A DNA stretch of 64,000 nucleotides, taken from Taudactylus pleione. Its lineage: Eukaryota; Chordata; Amphibia; Anura; Myobatrachidae. The position numbers and the translations under genes are program-made. Under the pieces are notes generated by a model. That model saw nothing but the letters and a program-made list of their open reading frames with translations, had not been told where the DNA came from and did not search any database. Shown piece after piece: positions 45,127 through 56,870 of the stretch (position 1 is the stretch's first letter; every line of letters begins with the position of its first letter). Location: NCBI GenBank assembly GCA_031769625.1, contig JAUIMM010000040.1, forward strand, positions 10,852,501 to 10,916,500. Direction: 5' to 3'.

Positions 45127-47348
45127 GTATAGATGAGTGTAAAATCCATCTAAGTAACAAAATTTAGGGAAGGCCCAGCAATGCTAGTCCTTCTTCTAAA
45201 GCAGATTATTGTTCTTCAGAACCTGCACAAGTGCAAAACATGTGCAGTTAAGCTGTATTTGGCATTTTAGTTCATAGGCTTGTTATGATGATTTAATACA
45301 TTCTTATGATGACAAGTGAATTGAGAAGTTATTGAAAGTTTTCATTAAAATTGGAGAGAATGAAAATCTAGTGTCAAATTGTTGAGAATTACATTGTTTC
45401 TTACCACAAAACGGTCTCTTATGCAAATTGGAAATCTTAACCAAAGCCTCTTAAACCATTTATCTGTCATGTTTGTATTTAATGATTGTTTGTAATGTAA
45501 TCTAAGACTACTCCATATAATTTTATTTTGGTACAAAATCTATGTACTTTCTATAGGTTTTGTTAATTCTGTATAGACATTGTAACCTCTAAATGTAAGG
45601 CTAATGTTAAAATGTATTACTGCATCCAGATAAATATTTGTACAGATAAGTCTCCCATTGGGCCAGGTTACAGTTTTATTATATAAATAAGGGATCACAA
45701 TAACCCATATAAAATATTAGCATAACTTACTGCAAACCTTGTGCCCTTCTAGGTAATTGTAAGAATAATTCTCTACCAGGCAGTGTTAGAGGCAGTACAA
45801 ATGGCAGCTAGGTCATCTGTCAAGCATCAGTATGTGTAAATGTAGCTAAGAAAAGATAGGATATATTGCCCCTTTCAGCAGTTAAAACAGTTTTAACATT
45901 AAGGGACCTATTTATTAATAAATGTGGCACTGCCGTAATTATTATAAGTCAGTATTGCAATACATATTTTAAGTTTACTTGAAAATATTCTCACTTTGTA
46001 CTAACTGTAACACCCATAAAAACAGTGTGGGTTACTTTCTCGGCATATTTGAGGAGTCTTTCACATTTATTAAAGTTTCCACTGCAGGAATATGACACTG
46101 CACATGCATACAGTGTCAGATACGGGAGGTTGCCGAAGGCTGCGGGAAAGGGATCGTAACATTTCCTCCATTATATTAAGGGGGTTTATGCCATCTGAGG
46201 AAAACCTACGGGGCCAAACTCTGAAAAGCCAACTCCCCATTGATACTAATGGGGACTGCTAATTAGCCTTTTACGGGAAATTTCCATGAAAAGTCCTGCA
46301 TTAGGCTTTTAGCACATAGCAACAATTCATTAAAATTATTGTTTTGCGTACATCTATACTAATTTATATCAAATAAATAAAAAAATAACATAATTTACTT
46401 GTTATACATACTGCACTGTTCAAATATACATTGTTCATAACAATCATTTATTAAAAAGGTTCAGTGTACAGTCGTAAATGTAATTTTGTCACACAAAGTA
46501 AATATAAAATGGAACAATATTCTATTTTTATAAATGGAAAATAAGCACTGGAGAAAAATATATTAGGTTCAGTTTAGAGCAGGGCTCCCATAGGACTCCA
46601 GGACAAACTTGCTTTTTCTTGCTGTAAATCTGTAAATATGAGACTTTTATTTTCCTAGATTAAATGAATTACAGGGAATAGCTTGCAGTAGTATTTTTCA
46701 CAATATCTTTTATGTGCTGAGAAAATGTCAAGTCATATGAGTGTCCTGGTTTTCAGCTGCGAATAAAAATAAATGAAAATGAAATAACGGCAACTCTAAT
46801 GTTAAAAAACATAAAGATGCAGTGCAAAGTTCTCTCTAGTAACTGCATTAGTATGACTACATACACAGTATATGGCAAGTTAGATATTTGAACCTTATTT
46901 CATAGAGGTGAAATTGATGCCACAATATTCCTGCATCAGAATGACATCAGCAGGATCCCTCTGCAGTGCAAAATAAAGATGAGCAGCACCCGTAAAGTGA
47001 GGAAAAGCGTTTGTGGTGTCAAATGCTTTTCTATTTTATAAGTAATTCATATACCCATATTGTTTAAAATTGTACTATTATACAAGTAGTAATATAGATG
47101 TACTTTCTTGTAGTACATTTCTGCAGGTTTACAGAATGGATAGTAAAATGCTAATATATCACAGAGAAGCAATTGCTAAACATCATGCTGATTTGCAGGA
47201 GGTCACACCTATGTAATATGCTATTACTGTTGAAATTCTCATTCACTGATCAATTAGCAGAACCAATGTCAATGAGGCCTTCACCTATAGCAGCACATAG
47301 TGCCCTATGCGTTTGCCAGGACTTGGTTCTCTCCATGGCTTAGACTCA

Positions 47349-47351
<3 letters not shown>
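45127..47351. other. AT-rich DNA, possible degraded MITE at about 45905-46340
   Basis: GGGACCTATTTATTAATAAA at 45903 resembles the end of the MITE at 62.64 kb, and the following 400 bp are GC-richer, but no right end was fixed. The rest was not recognised. Confidence 0.3.
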
Positions 47352-47385
<34 letters not shown>

Positions 47386-47650
47386 TTTATGGCACCACAA
47401 GGGTTAAGCAGCACATTAAAAACGAGCAAACAAGAAAACTGTGACTTACATCACAAAACAATGCAGGATGAGTACATGGTTTATAGACATCTGCGATTAA
47501 ACACTGAAATAAGCAGCAGGGCAGCAGCAACCAAAGGTTAGGTGTCATTGTAGGGAGTATAAGATGGTATAAGTAAGTGACAGAAGAAGCACATAAGGGA
47601 AGATGGCCTTGCTCATGAAAGAGTACAACCTAAAGACAATTGGAGATAAT
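47352..47650 (-). mobile_element. L2/CR1-type 3' end fragment with (ATT)n tail
   Basis: Read on the minus strand it ends GTGCCATAAAAATAATAAT, the AT-rich tail of this family. Body markers GGCCTTGCTCATGAAAGAG, CAGGATGAGTACATGGTTTA and CAGCAACCAAAGGTTAGGTG match the copy at 58.87-60.44 kb. Confidence 0.65.
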
Positions 47651-48135
47651 CAAAGTAGAGACAATTTATCAAGTAAACTTTTGCTATAGACGAAAGAAAA
47701 GACTTTGGGTTATATTTTCTACACAAAGGCTTTTAAAAGCAGAAGATTGTTGGCAGTTTTACCTGCAGAATTTAAACTGGCAAATATATTAAATACCAAA
47801 CACACCTGGTGTTTCATTAAATATTAACACTTTGTTACATTTTATAGACAAAACCACTGGTGTGTCCTTCACCCACCGGTGCTGCATGCACAGTGTGCAC
47901 CTGAATCCGAAGCAGGAAGCAGTGTGATGGTATTACTGTATGTTATCACATTTCTTCCAGCTCTTTGCCAGGATGGGCTCTTATTAGGGCCCATCTACTG
48001 ACAAGAGAACATTGGTAAATTTGCATGAAAATATTAACTTTCAGTTTGCAATTTAACGGAAAAAAAAAAAATCTTAATTACATCAGCATTAAAAACATGG
48101 ATTGTGATAAATATGTGCATTAGTGAGTTAATTAA

Positions 48136-48137
<2 letters not shown>
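47651..48137. other. Stretch without a recognised feature
   Basis: Nothing recognised. Confidence 0.35.
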
Positions 48138-48171
<34 letters not shown>

Positions 48172-48215
48172 CTTGCTGGTGCCCTTTCTTGAATTAGTAT
48201 AGTGTAATTTTAGAG
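48138..48215. repeat. (TA)n followed by a PLE-extension-like fragment
   Basis: TA alternation to 48170, then GGTGCCCTTTCTTGAATTAG and TATAGTGTAAT, close to 33857-33883 in the extension of PLE element 2 (GGTGCCTTCTTGAAATAGTA, ATGTAAT). No palindrome follows. Confidence 0.5.
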
Positions 48216-48502
48216 CATATTTGTTGCTCATTGACATATGGTTAAGGTAGGAAAGTGTTTAAGATTAAAGCCCTTAGAAATTTTTTTTTAAAAGATGCTT
48301 ATTTTGGGATTAGCACATATTCCATGACTATATAACATTCAGCAAGAAATACAGATGTGTTGTCACCTAGCCTATGACTGATACAACAGTGTATGAGGAC
48401 ACATCTGTAGGTCAATAGTTAAAATAAAATAAGCAAAATAATTAAACCACATTTGTGAATCTGAATAATTCTAGCATCCCCTATGCCTTGGAGCTTTAAC
48501 TG
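48216..48502. other. Stretch without a recognised feature
   Basis: Nothing recognised. Confidence 0.3.
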
Positions 48503-48510
48503 GAAGACAC

Positions 48511-49568
48511 TAGGGAAGCCAATCTCACCTCATTTTTTTCAATCTGCAATTCAGGATTGAAGAAATCTCAATCCCGGGATTCCCAGGATCCCGAAGATTG
48601 AGTTGAACAATGAAAATATTATTATTATTATTACTTTTTCTAAGATTAAAAATGTATGTTATTTTATTCCAGTGGTGTTGGGGGGGGCATGATTGCACAG
48701 GATCACAGGAAAATATAAAACTTTCAGGGCACCTAACCCCCCACAGAAATAAAACAACTTTTATACCTCCCCCCCAGACAGCCCAGCCCACAGACAGACA
48801 TCAATGCCCAGCTCCAGCCCCACAGGAATAATATAACTACCCCCACACCCTAACCCACCAGAAGAATAAATAACTTTCATTTCATGGCTCCCCCAGCCAG
48901 CCCAGCAGCACCACAGTAAGAAAAATAAAACATTAATGGACTCACCCTCCAGAGTCCACTCCACCATCCAATCCAGAAGGCAACACTAGTCAGCAACACA
49001 CTCCAGGCAGTATGACAGCCTCACTCCAGTCACAGTGACAGTCTTCCTCACTCAGTCTTGCAGCCTGGGGCACTCACACAGCTGGCAGTGCAGCACTGAT
49101 GCCCCACAGCGATAGTCCATCTCCCAGTCCTTCTCAGACTCAGTAGCATGGTCTGTGACCATATCACTCACCTCACCACCAGTGGCTCACAGCATTCAGT
49201 GGCTGGCAGTGGCACACACATGGCCATGGCACCGGCCCTGCACTCTCTCCATCTCCTCTCCACTGTCTCCTCTGCAGTCACTGATCACTGCTTAGTTGAT
49301 CACCTCCCCTCTGCAGATGAGCAGATGTGGCTGTTGAGGTATGGGGCTGCGCAGCATGACCCCTGAAATCACACCCTTTCATTCGCACAGCCTGCCTTCC
49401 ACACTGCTTGCTGGTGCCACGTACACTTACTCAGCATTGCCTGGCTAAGCTCATGCACAGTTCAATCCCATAAATCCCAGGATTGGAAGCGCTAGGATTC
49501 AAATCCCATCATTTGTTGCCTAAAATCCTGGGATCCTGCCGATCCCAATTTCGGGATTGGCCTCACTA
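48511..49568. mobile_element. hAT-type non-autonomous element, 1.06 kb
   Basis: Near-matching 8-bp duplication GAAGACAC (48503-48510) and GATGACAC (49569-49576). TIRs TAGGGAAGCCAATC and GATTGGCCTCACTA. Sub-terminal GGGATTCCCAGGATCCCG mirrors CCTGGGATCCTGCCGATCCC. The interior is GC-rich, with C-rich CCCCAG runs on the plus strand, and non-coding. The 8-bp duplication indicates hAT. Confidence 0.7.
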
Positions 49569-49576
49569 GATGACAC

Positions 49577-51606
49577 AATAGAGTTTAAGTAGGCATTGGT
49601 AAGTAGGCAAATGGATGAGGCACTGAGACATCAAAACTTTGATTAAAACTGGTCCAACCAATAATTAGATTGATTAATATATTGATGTACTGAAGTAAAT
49701 GATTTTCTGATTAGATTTGTTTTGAAGTGTTGTACGAGTCTGCTCAAACGGGGCATCATAATTCTTGTTATGGTTGTACCTTATAAAAAAAAGAAACACA
49801 CTCATCAAATTGTTGCTTGAATGTGCTGACAGAAGCTTTGTCAGAGAGAACTTTATTACTGTTATTTATTTTACTAGGTTCTATATAGCAAAAGGGCACA
49901 ACTAAATTATACTAGATACACCATATTAGCCACTTGTGATTGGCTGAGTGGCCAATGACTCTCCCACTCATTTTGCATATTATGATTTCTATTTAATTTC
50001 CATTATGCTATAGATAAAGCTTTGCACTTGGACTATAACTAACTGAATATATATTTTTTAAATTAAAAAATGTAACAGAAGAGCAGTTTTGGAGTAAGAT
50101 AATTCAAATTGTTCTCTTATATAGAAATTATAGAGTCTAACCTCTTGTATGATTTTTTTATTCCAGCTGTTGTGAAACCACATGTTCAGCAGCAAGCAAT
50201 GGCATCCATTGACATGCTGGTGATTTTGGTTTAACAAGCTCCTGCATATACACACATAGTCATTGGATGCCAATGCTAGTTGGGACATGTGCTACAATAA
50301 CTGGTACCACTGTGTTGGCATTTTTGGTTTCAGGTTTCCTTTTAAATTGGAACTGGTCCAACCTCCTGATTACGACATATTTTTGGGAGACCCAATCCTA
50401 TTTAAAATTCTATTTATCTGTGCTGTATATTAGTATTGGAAGAGCAAACACTGTTTTATCTAATTTATTTATTTTTTCTCTTTTTAACCATAACATTTGA
50501 CAGTCATAATTATCAACACACACTTTCTTGTAATTTTTACAAGTTTGCTCATAAAGACCACAATCTGAGTGCGCTTAGCTTGCATGTAAATGTCATTACT
50601 GCACTGCACTTGTGTGTGACATGTAATTGAATATTTGGGTGCAAGTTTTGGTTCATCTGCAATGTGCCAAAGTGTCTTTTTTTTCCATGGTACAGATGGA
50701 CATAAGTCCTACTTTAAACCAGGCCCGTAGAATGTAAATACTATAACAATGCATTCACAGGATTGATGTATAGTACGTCAAACTTTTTAAATTAATCTGC
50801 TCATTTGAGGTGACAATATTAACAGGCTGCCAGCAGAAAATAAACCATCATCAATGTCACACAGTCTTTTTGTTCAAAATCCCAGTATCTCATTTTTCTG
50901 TTTATTTTGCTCTTGTTTTTCATTAGGACATTTCCTTTCTAAACTGTAAATAAACGCTACATAAATTATTGTGAGGGTGATAATGAAAACTTTTAAAGTC
51001 TATCTCTACATTTGTTATGATTCAGTGATAATTATATACAATTTTATTATGTTTAAAACCCATAGAAGAGAAAAGTAAAAAAAAAAAATGTTGGGTCATG
51101 GACCTTGTTAACCACTCCAATCTGCTGCTTGTTTCATAATGGATCATATACAGTCTGAAACAATGCGATATTGTCAATGTTACTTATACTGTATATGTCA
51201 AAATAGCAAAAATGTGATACTTTGCAATTAAATGGACTACTTCTTTTTGTTTGATTTTTATTTTTTCATCACATTATTAACTGTTTCAATAACATCTTCC
51301 TAATAAAATTGTAATATTTTGGTTTGTAGCATTTAAATTTGTATTTTACCAAATACTAAGTAGTGTTTAGTATAATTCGGATGCATATAGCTTTGGTACA
51401 TATTCAGATGCTGCTCAAAATGCCCTTCTGCTGGAGAAATGCCATTGCCTCCCACACCAGCTGGAGCACTTCCCAAATGTTGATCATCTTTTCCTTCTAA
51501 CAACAACCACAGCACAAAAAGAAACTACAGGAGAGCAATCGCTATTAGCAGAAGTACCACAATCCTTAACAGCAAAGTATAAATTTACAGTTAAAACAGC
51601 TAAGGT
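49577..51606. other. AT-rich DNA without a recognised feature
   Basis: About 2 kb with no repeat family or coding region recognised. Confidence 0.4.
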
Positions 51607-51614
51607 GGGTATAC

Positions 51615-51798
51615 CAGAGGTTCCCAAACACGGTCCTCAAGGCTCCCCAACAGTTCAGGTTTTAGAGATATCCATGGTTGAGCACAGGTTGTTAAATCAA
51701 ATTGACTGAGGTACTAATTAAGTCACCTGTGTTCAACCATGGATCTCTCTAAACATGAACTGTTGGGGAGCTTTGAGGACCACATATGGGAACCTCTG
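51615..51798. mobile_element. hAT MITE with long TIRs
   Basis: CAGAGGTTCCCAAACACGGT at the left and its near complement at the right (ATATGGGAACCTCTG). Target duplication GGGTATAC (51607-51614) and GGGTATAT (51799-51806). The arms pair over roughly 70 bp, including CCATGGTTGAGCACAGGT. The whole 184 bp is one hairpin. Confidence 0.85.
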
Positions 51799-51806
51799 GG
51801 GTATAT

Positions 51807-53157
51807 CAATTGTCATTTTCATACCCCAGGAAAAGCAAGAGAGATCATTATCTGTGTTAAAAAAGACAAATAACAGGTAGTCTCTTTAACAGAAAAATAC
51901 CAGTACAGTGTGATGATTTGCAAAATGCTGCACCCTAAACATTTTAAACATATTTAATATACATATGTTAACTCTTTGATTACAACGACTCAGACTAATC
52001 CAGAGGGAGGGTGTGTGTGTGTGTGTATATGTAATGATGTCACTTTCCACAGAAACAAATATTGAAAAGTACTACAAGGGATGGAGGAGGGGAGATTCTA
52101 TGTCCTACAAATAACTGACTAGTGTGAGAATGGTCCTAATAGAGTGTAGAAAATGCAATTCCTAAAACTATTTAAGTAGAATTGTTAAAATGTCATTTAC
52201 TGTGCATAAATCTTATTCTCTTTCTGGACATCCTTTGTTGTTTTTGCATATTTTAAAATGGGGTTACAAGGTTAAAAGGGGTTATAGGAGACTCCTGCTT
52301 TAAAGTTACAAAATCAGTTTGGATAGATAACAGAACAATAGGATTAAATAGAGGTACATTTTTAATTACATTTTCAGCACACCTCATGGTGAAATATGAA
52401 TGCAGTATAGTTATTTCGTTGGAAGGGCAGCATTAGCAGCTCTTCTCTGATATACAAACTATAATTACTGTCTAATTATTACAAATGCTTTGCCATTTTG
52501 ATATTAGTCATTGTCATGCATACAATGAAAGGAAGTAAGATGAAAATATAGAACATGATCTTGTAATTGTATTTCAATTATATTCATTTGGTGCAAGGTA
52601 CTGATGAATGACAAATCTTTGTAAGAGTGTTTGAGGTTATCAGCTTGAAGCAGATAATTAGGCATTGAGTAATTTTCCTAAGCTGTTTAATTTAGCGATA
52701 TGAGGCTGGTGAATAAAATAGAGGAAAAAAAGAAAAGAACATAGGGTTTTACAGAAGAACATGATATAAACAATAGAAGTGTGCATACTATATCATGCTT
52801 CTTTAAGTTAATAATATTGTATCTGTCATGTCAACATCTACACAAATAGTGTGTATAATTATAGTAGTAATAGGGTTGCCAGGAATAAATACAAAACAAA
52901 CTGCAGTGATAATTTACTTTTTAATTCTAGTACATGCGTAATACATATGTATTTATTATATTACACCAGTACGACATGCACTATAACTGTAAGTTGTATA
53001 AATAGGCAGAATCAGGAAAATGAGGCAATCATTGGAACTTTGGTTACACAGAAGAAATATTTCCAACTCTGTGGCAATAAGGCTTGTTTTTTGTTGCAGA
53101 AATGGCTAGATTTTGCTGCTAATTGCATCACTGTAATTATAAATCATTGCACAATCC
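51807..53157. other. AT-rich DNA without a recognised feature
   Basis: Contains a short (GT)n at about 52012. Nothing else recognised. Confidence 0.4.
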
Positions 53158-53165
53158 CTCCAGCC

Positions 53166-53449
53166 AGAGGCAGTTTAAGAGAGGAGGGGGCACGTGTGCA
53201 GACTATTCCACGTGGCCCCCTCCTCTTAGTGATGCAGTAGACTTTGGCATTGTGCCAGAGACAATTCTACTGCATATGCGCAAATCCCTGGGAAATGGCC
53301 ACCCAATGATTTGCGCTGCTACTGCAGTGCTGATGTGGGACTCCAGAGAAGTAGGTACCAAACTTGGGTGCAGGGTGTGCTGTGTGGGCCCCCAGGACCC
53401 AGGGTCCTGGTGCACCACACACCCTACAACCATTATAGATACGCCAATG
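53166..53449. mobile_element. hAT-like MITE, 284 bp
   Basis: Perfect 8-bp target duplication CCTCCAGC at 53158-53165 and 53450-53457. Starts CAGAGGCAGTTTAAGAG and ends ATAGATACGCCAATG. GC-rich interior. The overlapping ORFs of 119-129 residues are not a known family. Confidence 0.75.
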
Positions 53450-53457
53450 CCTCCAGC

Positions 53458-54095
53458 AATGCAAGAGAGAAGCCTTCTCTAGCAATAAACAAATCAAAGT
53501 GGGTGCTTCATAATGCATCAAACACATTTTTCTTTTACTGAACAATGTATGAAAACACTTGATGCATAACAAAAGGAGATGGTTTGAATATACGTAAGTA
53601 CAAGGTATGCGATACCAATGCTATGCAGAGCTTTCTTTTCAGTGTTCATGTTTTTTCATCTCAACTTTGTTAGAGTTCAGGCTGAGTGATTGGCATAATA
53701 GGCATATAAATGGCTACATAAAATATCAAATCTCTCCTGTTATCTAAACCTTTACAATCACAATCACCAACTGCATATGGTAGCTCCATGTGGCTGCATT
53801 CTATTTGAATGAAATTAGTTTCCTTTGCTACTACTGCTTAATTATTAAACCAAAGTTGAAGAATTTCACAGGTCTGCAAAATTTAAAGGATTGAAAGCTT
53901 TTTTAATAATATTTTTATATTCTTATTTATACTCCTGTGTGCATCAAGAAAAAGTATATAAAAAAAAATTACCATATCACATTTACCTATAAGGGGGTTA
54001 CATACATTTTTAAGAAAAAACAAAAAGTATAATTGTTTTTGACATATTTATTGTGAAATACAAAGAAGTGTAGATGATATCACTGTGTTTTTGTC
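53458..54095. other. AT-rich DNA without a recognised feature
   Basis: Nothing recognised. Confidence 0.35.
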
Positions 54096-54495
54096 TTAAT
54101 TACATAATAAAATAACAGTAAAATCAAACAATAATAGAAACAAAACTATAATTTTTGAAATAATTGTTAATATCTTGTTTTTTTGTCTTGAAACTTCGTT
54201 TTGTTGTTTTCGCTTATGAGCTTTTTCTGTGTCATCTCGGTGTATCATCCAGCAGTAGTCCACCATCAAGCTGATGTCCTGACGACTCTGGTATCTTCTT
54301 TCTACATCTTTAATGTCTTGGTGGAACCGTTCACCCTGTTCTTCACTGTAGTCTTTGAGATTATTCGGGAAATGCTCAATATGGGAATTCAAAAAATGTA
54401 CCTCTAAACTCATATTGCTGCCAAGGTTTCTGTAACTATTAAGCATTTCCCTGACAATGTCTTTGTAGTTTGGATCCTTGACATTGCCTAAAAAT
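54096..54495 (-). pseudogene. Fragment of a widespread transposon-associated ORF
   Basis: The minus strand from about 54495 reads FLGNVKDPNYKDIVREMLNS, then MSLEVHFLNSHIEHFPNNL, SEEQGERFHQDIKDVERRY and SLMVDYCWMIHRDDTEKAHK. I recognise the pattern F-P-x-N-x-x-x-x-S-E-E-x-G-E-R-F-H-Q-D-I...M-x-x-Y-C-W from many predicted proteins in metazoan genomes that look mobile-element derived, but I cannot name the superfamily. About 130 residues are unbroken, which is good preservation for this window. The tail after KRKQQNEVSRQ is a hydrophobic run that may be read-through. A copia remnant lies immediately downstream on the opposite strand. Confidence 0.6.
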
Positions 54496-54735
54496 GTTTA
54501 AATCACTTGTACTGTATGAGTGGTGTGTACTGTATATGTACTGTATGTGTAGTGTGTACTGCGTGTGTATGTGGTGTTAGGCAGGGGTTAAAATGAGCCG
54601 GCACAGGGCAAAACTGTGTGGCATCTGTTGTAGTTGGTTCCACCTTCGCCAGCTCACCTTGTAGTTGTAGTTGTGTGTGTGCAATGTTCCTGTAGACAGT
54701 ATGGGGTTTAGGCCCTTTGTAAATTTCAGGCCCAG
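54496..54735. other. Spacer with GTGTACTGTATGTG repeats
   Basis: A short (TGTACTGTATGTG)-type degenerate repeat lies at 54507-54575. The 88-residue minus-strand ORF from 54577 is not recognisable. Confidence 0.35.
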
Positions 54736-54739
54736 GACC

Positions 54740-55290
54740 ATGTGGACCTTAATCTGGCCATTGCTCATCTTTGCAAAGGTGTGAGTAAACTTCAACAAAG
54801 AGATTGGAATACAATAGAGACAGTTATGCAATACCTTAAACACATGCAGGACATGAACTTGATATTGTCAGTAGAAGGTAAACTTGAATTGCAAGACATG
54901 TAAATGTAGATTGGGCTGGTGATTACAGGGATCAGAAATCAACAAGTGATTACTTGTTCAAACTTGAAAAATTCCAAGTTTGATGGTCCAGTAAAAAGCA
55001 AATGTCAGTTTCTTTATTATCAATGGAAGCCAAATACATTTCAGTGGCCTATGCCAGTCAAAAAGTTGTTTGGTTACATCGGCTACTACAGGATTTTGAC
55101 ATCTCAGTCACTAAACTGACAGTATTATTTTAAGACAATTGTGGATGTATAAAGATTGCAAACAGTGAAAAGATAAATGCTAGAACCAAACATGTTGATG
55201 TGAAGCATCATTACCCTCGTGATCTAGTGGAGCAAGATATTTGGACAAAGTCAATCCCAAGGCCAAAGTTTGTGGACAGTGCATGCAACA
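54740..55290 (+). pseudogene. Ty1/copia RNase H remnant
   Basis: 54745-54890 reads DLNLAIAHLCKGVSK and DWNTIETVMQYLKHMQDMNL, the end of the copia RT (W-x-x-x-K-R-x-L-R-Y-L-K region). From 54907 one frame reads VDWAGDYRDQKSTSDYLFKL, a stop, then WSSKKQMSVSLLSMEAKYIS, VAYASQKVVWLHRLLQDFDI, a stop, DNCGCIKIANSEKINARTKH and VDVKHHYPRDLVEQDI. This follows the copia RNase H order D-W-A-G-D...K-S-T-S...S-K-K-Q...E-A-E-Y...D-N...K-H-I-D. Two stops within a single frame and one frame break upstream. The earlier domains are absent. It is separate from the copia remnant at 7.3-9.3 kb, which covers complementary domains. Confidence 0.85.
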
Positions 55291-56529
55291 TGGAACTGGT
55301 TTGAGAAGCAGTTGTGTTAAACCTGTAATTTTGATATTGCAACACTGTTCTCAACTGTGTTCATTGTACATGTAAATGTCATCGGTAGTCAGCTGCTGAT
55401 AAAGTTAGATTAAAAAAAGATAGCTACGTAGTATGGTTATCCGTTGTCTGTTAAAGAAGAAATTATTCATCCTTTTCTCCATATTAAGAAAGCAGCCTGT
55501 GTTTGATCCTGTTTGGCAAAACAAAAAAGGGAGTTACCCAAGAGATATTAATATAGATATATAAATATATCAAAAGTCCTTCCTTGTCATGACAAGAGTC
55601 CTTAAGCCATAATATTTCATAAACATAATATCTTTTATAGTTTTAAAGGAGGTGCACCCTGGAATAAATATCACAGTATAGATAAACCAAAAAGAGAAAA
55701 GATTATTCCTTAATGGGGCACACACGGACTAATGATCTAAACTATTTGACAATAATAATGTCAATTAAAATGGGGAATTATGTTTGTACAGAAATAGTGT
55801 TCCTGTTTGAATACTGTATACAATATGCTGCTCCTATTTTATATACAGTAGCGTATCTGCTAACATGTATAATTTGTTCTATATCAATGCAATAAATAAA
55901 TGAGCCAAACTAAGCTCAACTATAAGCTGTGTAATAATTAAAGGCTATTTCTAGGTACAAGAATATTTTTTTTTTATTATAATATAGCTCGCTTTGCATA
56001 AGTTACTTTTATCTAAATTATAAAATATAAAATGACATATAAAAGTTTTATATGTTGAGTTTGTTTTATTAAAGTTGGCCTTTGTGGTTATACTGTATGG
56101 TTGTGTTGATTACAAGGTAAAATGTTTGTTTGGACAATCTAGAAGCATGCGTTCCAAATCTGTACTTAATATTACACTTTACCTGATACCATCTTTACGG
56201 AGTAAATTCTGAAACCTGTAGACAGGATTACGGAAGGGCTGGGTTTTATTATATTTATGCTCAGTAGAAATCATGTAAATGACACATTGCCTAAACACAC
56301 AGTAATGCAAATGCTTTTTTTACATTTTGGCAGGGTTTGATCGATCATTATTTTTTAAAGACACAACATAATTAATACTGAGTTTCTATATAATGTTAAA
56401 AACATTGATGATATACTAATGTTCAGTTCTCTTTTAAAGCGTGGTTTCCCATCATTGTGGCTTTTTGTAAACATGCAAATTGCAAACCGCTAGAAAATGC
56501 AAAGCCAACGCTTAGTAAATATACCTCTA
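55291..56529. other. AT-rich DNA without a recognised feature
   Basis: Could include the 3' end of the copia element, but no LTR was recognised. Confidence 0.35.
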
Positions 56530-56870
56530 AAGGAGAGTATCCACTTAGCGATTTTACCAAGCGATTGCACGATAGCGATGTCGTTATCATGCAATCGCTT
56601 GCAAATTGTGCATGCATTGGGCATGTTTTGGTCGGAAACAACCAGCGATGGGTGTGCCCGCTTGTCATTTCCGAAATCTATCATCGCCCGTACATGCTGG
56701 TCAACCTTACGATCCCATCAGGTTCAGCATGTGCGGGGATGATGGATGTGCCTGGACTGAACGAGTGAACGTTCAGTCTAGGCACATCACTAGACATGGA
56801 AATGACAGCACAATTACAATGTCGTAATCATGCTGTCGTTTCCATTTCTACTAGTGGATACGTGGCTTAA
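56530..56870. mobile_element. Palindromic MITE, family B-like copy 3
   Basis: GAGTATCCACTTAGCGATT at the left mirrors AGTGGATACGTGGCTTAA at the right. Inner self-complementary GATTGCACGATAGCGATGTC / ATCATGCAATCGC (56563-56601). Overlapping ORFs on both strands are a consequence of the palindrome. Confidence 0.6.

Noticed and set aside
52851..53482. Overlapping ORFs of 119-129 residues as a gene
   Set aside because: They run across the borders of a 284-bp MITE with a clear target duplication.
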